Below, piece by piece: positions 13,393 to 14,850 of a stretch of 14,850 bases of DNA; within the stretch, counting starts at the first letter, position 1, and each line of letters opens with the position of its first letter. The notes under the pieces are model-generated. The model saw only the letters and a list, made by a program, of their open reading frames with translations. It was not told the DNA's origin and ran no database searches. The DNA is taken from the NCBI GenBank assembly GCA_026985655.1, contig JALSQB010000062.1:1-14850 (forward strand). Reading direction: 5' to 3'. Source of the DNA: Campylobacteraceae bacterium. GTDB taxonomy: Bacteria; Campylobacterota; Campylobacteria; Campylobacterales; Sulfurovaceae. The position numbers were made by a program, and so were the translations under genes.

Positions 13393-14019
13393 TTAGACCC
13401 CCATTAACCATTCAAAAAATCTATCAATTCTTGTACTATTTTCTCGTTGGTAAGTGTATTTACTTTTATTCTTTTTTAAACCATATTTTTGGTAAAGTTC
13501 CTCTGATTTCTCTTTCTCTTTAAATCTTTTAAAATCTTGTTTCCATTCTATGAGTGTTTTTAATTCTCCATGATTGAGCCAAACCCCATGAGCTTCACAT
13601 TTATCGATGATAACAGATGAAGATATTTTATAGACAAAACGCTTCATTGTTCGCTTACAAATAGGACAAGGGTATAGATTGTCTTTATTTCTTTTTTTCT
13701 CTTTAGGAGTACCTATTTTACTAGGGATTTTTGTTCGTTTTAAACCATAGTGCATAATGGCTTTTTCAAGAAGTTCAAAAGAGATAAATATGCCACTACA
13801 CTTAGAGCATTGTTTCGCCGATAAAGACTCAACATAATCCCCTAAATCTACAAAATGCATAGTGTCCGTATGACACTCTACACATACGAGACTCTCTTCT
13901 TCTAAAGGCTTTGTATTAGAATAGAGTGGAGATATAGGGTTCCGTTGTTTACAATGTGTACAAATTAAGCTGTTAAGAGGAAGTGGGGAAGAGCAAAATT
14001 TACAATGTATTGAAGACAC
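13393..14019 (-). CDS. Triple zinc-ribbon protein (zf-TFIIB-like), upstream paralogue
   Basis: The protein has 208 residues and the same three-module plan as its neighbour: Cys6, 9, 20, 23; Cys46, 49, 71, 74; then Cys118, 121, 141 and His144 in CEAHGVWLNHGELKTLIEW. The N-termini align directly (CKFCSSPLP here, CIFCSAPLP there). It differs by a basic insert (about 95-115) and an extra, highly charged C-terminal tail (about 160-208) ending in RIDRFFEWLMGV, which could be an amphipathic helix. The start is GTG with AAGG 8 nt upstream on the - strand; no ATG lies nearby, and GTG places the first Cys pair as in the paralogue. Expression is probably from the very AT-rich divergent spacer. Function is unknown; the tail suggests a partner or membrane contact that the neighbour lacks. 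Confidence 0.85.
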   Translation of the reverse strand: MSSIHCKFCSSPLPLNSLICTHCKQRNPISPLYSNTKPLEEESLVCVECHTDTMHFVDLGDYVESLSAKQCSKCSGIFISFELLEKAIMHYGLKRTKIPSKIGTPKEKKRNKDNLYPCPICKRTMKRFVYKISSSVIIDKCEAHGVWLNHGELKTLIEWKQDFKRFKEKEKSEELYQKYGLKKNKSKYTYQRENSTRIDRFFEWLMGV

Positions 14020-14127
14020 AACTTTAGCCTTATATTAATTTATTTCCAATATTATATTATATTTTTATTAAAATTAAATATTAAGTTATTTTTAATATAA
14101 TTATTTAAAAATATATAGGAAAAAGAA
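14020..14127. promoter_or_regulatory. Very AT-rich divergent promoter region
   Basis: This 108-bp spacer is almost entirely A+T between the zinc-ribbon genes and the DUF3592-like gene. TATAAT (14096-14101) lies 26 nt before the + strand ATG. On the - strand two overlapping TATAAT matches (14051-14056 and 14056-14061) could drive the zinc-ribbon pair. Many -10-like sequences occur by chance in such DNA, so exact assignment is uncertain. Confidence 0.45.
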
Positions 14128-14532
14128 ATGACAGAAGATTTTTTTATTAATGGTTTAGCCTTACTATTTACATTCATTGGAACTTATTGGTTACTTGGAA
14201 ACAAAAGAAAGCTTAGAGAATGGAAAAAAACTGATGCAACCGTCATAGACCATGTGTGGAGAACTTCAACCGATAGAGATGATGATGGATATGAGAGTAC
14301 TACTGAATTAGCCAGTGAAATTTTTTCTTTTGTTGTCAATGGTAAAAAAATAGAAGTAGAAGGAAACCTTCGAAGTAGTAACCCCATTAAAATTAATGAG
14401 AGAGTTGAAATAATGTATAACCCATTAAAAAGCAGTGAAATTATGGTGCTTACCACATTTAGAATATATGCTTTTCCTCTACTCTTCATTGTGGCAGGTG
14501 TGGCTACTTATTTTATCTTTATTATGAGATAA
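14128..14532 (+). CDS. DUF3592-like membrane protein
   Basis: The protein has 134 residues. A membrane helix (about 6-24) is followed by a basic stretch and a beta-rich loop (about 34-108). A second helix (about 111-132) runs to the C-terminus. The loop follows the DUF3592 plan: a W-K-K-T-D-A-T-V-I-D opening strand, FSFVVNGKKIEVEG, then INERVEIMYNPLKSSEIMVL, equivalent to the G-x-x-V-x-V-x-Y-x-P segment of the family. The acidic TDRDDDGYES run (47-56) sits in the loop where family members often place a Tyr-containing strand. AGGAA lies about 7 nt before the ATG. It is divergent from the zinc-ribbon pair. The family has no established function; membrane-protein or envelope roles are speculative. 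Confidence 0.75.
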   Translation: MTEDFFINGLALLFTFIGTYWLLGNKRKLREWKKTDATVIDHVWRTSTDRDDDGYESTTELASEIFSFVVNGKKIEVEGNLRSSNPIKINERVEIMYNPLKSSEIMVLTTFRIYAFPLLFIVAGVATYFIFIMR

Positions 14533-14593
14533 AAAATAGTATGGCGATTGGGATAAGGATTTTAAAGTTGGGCTATATTTTAGGAAAAATCGT

Positions 14594-14599
14594 TATAAT
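14594..14599 (+). promoter_or_regulatory. Putative -10 of the last gene
   Basis: A perfect TATAAT, preceded by CGT, lies 32 nt before the ATG at 14632, in the 99-nt spacer after the DUF3592-like gene. This suggests separate transcription. Confidence 0.45.
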
Positions 14600-14631
14600 T
14601 TCAAATATAAAGAAACATAAGAGAACATAAA

Positions 14632-14850
14632 ATGGAAATAGATATAAAAAAATTATTAAAGAAGTATAAAGATATTGATAATACATATAAGTATGCCTAT
14701 ATTGGTATCCCAAAGAGTTTAGGTAATATTAAAAAAGATTTTTTTGGTACATTAGATGAGTTTAAACGAAAATATCCAAATTTCAGAGCTAAGAAAAAGT
14801 TACCTTTGGTACTCTTTATGCACGGTTCAGCAGGTTTATCTAAGGGAGAG
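14632..14850 (+). CDS. Alpha/beta-hydrolase, N-terminal part, 3' truncated
   Basis: An open frame of 73 codons runs off the window end. After a Lys-rich helical start (MEIDIKKLLKKYKDI) comes YAYIGIPKSLG, then LPLVLFMHGSAGLSKGE. The last piece is the first core strand and HG oxyanion-hole turn of alpha/beta-hydrolases of the dienelactone hydrolase type (V-x-x-x-H-G-x-x-G). The nucleophile elbow, acid and His would lie beyond the window, so the substrate cannot be named. The start has a weak AAGAGA ribosome site 7 nt upstream. There is no signal peptide in the visible part, so it is probably cytoplasmic. The assignment rests on one motif plus codon use that looks coding. Confidence 0.6.
   Translation, partial: MEIDIKKLLKKYKDIDNTYKYAYIGIPKSLGNIKKDFFGTLDEFKRKYPNFRAKKKLPLVLFMHGSAGLSKGE

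Noticed and set aside
14184..14489. 101-codon open frame on the - strand opposite the DUF3592-like gene
   Set aside because: The + strand frame has a proper ribosome site, DUF3592 pattern and membrane helices; the opposite frame is its shadow.

Overview
The window looks like chromosomal DNA of a Campylobacterota (epsilonproteobacterial) species, probably a Sulfurimonas/Sulfurovum-type free-living relative. The evidence is the low GC content, the 510-residue PurH, the short ExbB/ExbD proteins, extended -10 promoters of the TGnTATAAT type without clear -35 boxes, and the style of the histidine kinase and its OmpR-type regulator. The genus is inference only. I see no tRNA, rRNA, CRISPR array, transposase or phage gene.

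Layout. (1) 1-1374, + strand: the 3' end of murF (peptidoglycan precursor ligase), then exbB-exbD, a proton-driven motor pair without a neighbouring TonB/TolA gene. (2) 1567-5076, + strand: complete cobalamin-dependent methionine synthase metH, starting at TTG. (3) 5092-5850, - strand: an exported NlpC/P60 cell-wall hydrolase, convergent with metH and divergent from purH. (4) 5986-8085, + strand: purH, then an exported rhodanese-fold protein whose catalytic Cys is replaced by Ser. (5) 8075-8875, - strand: aroE, overlapping the rhodanese gene tail to tail. (6) 8936-12889: a two-component locus in two divergent halves. On the - strand lie an OmpR-type response regulator, a small lipoprotein overlapping its start, and a six-EF-hand lipoprotein. 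On the + strand lie a small two-TM protein and a 7TMR-DISM histidine kinase. (7) 12886-14019, - strand: two abutting paralogous genes for proteins with three zinc-ribbon-like modules. (8) 14128-14532, + strand: a DUF3592-like membrane protein, then from 14632 the start of an alpha/beta-hydrolase that runs off the window.

The housekeeping genes (murF, metH, purH, aroE) serve cell wall, methionine/folate, purine and shikimate metabolism and look ordinary. The most unusual part is 8936-12889. The regulator unit and the kinase unit are driven by promoters that match almost position for position: CCTCAT, 10 nt, TAAAAT, 26 nt, ATG, with the same AAAGG ribosome site. The kinase promoter carries an 11-bp tandem repeat where a -35 box would be, a layout typical of PhoB/OmpR-type binding sites. 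This suggests one autoregulated regulon joining regulator, kinase and two lipoproteins. The EF-hand lipoprotein holds a duplicated module in which cysteines sit at identical distances from paired calcium loops. Together these make a candidate, not proven, envelope-sensing system.
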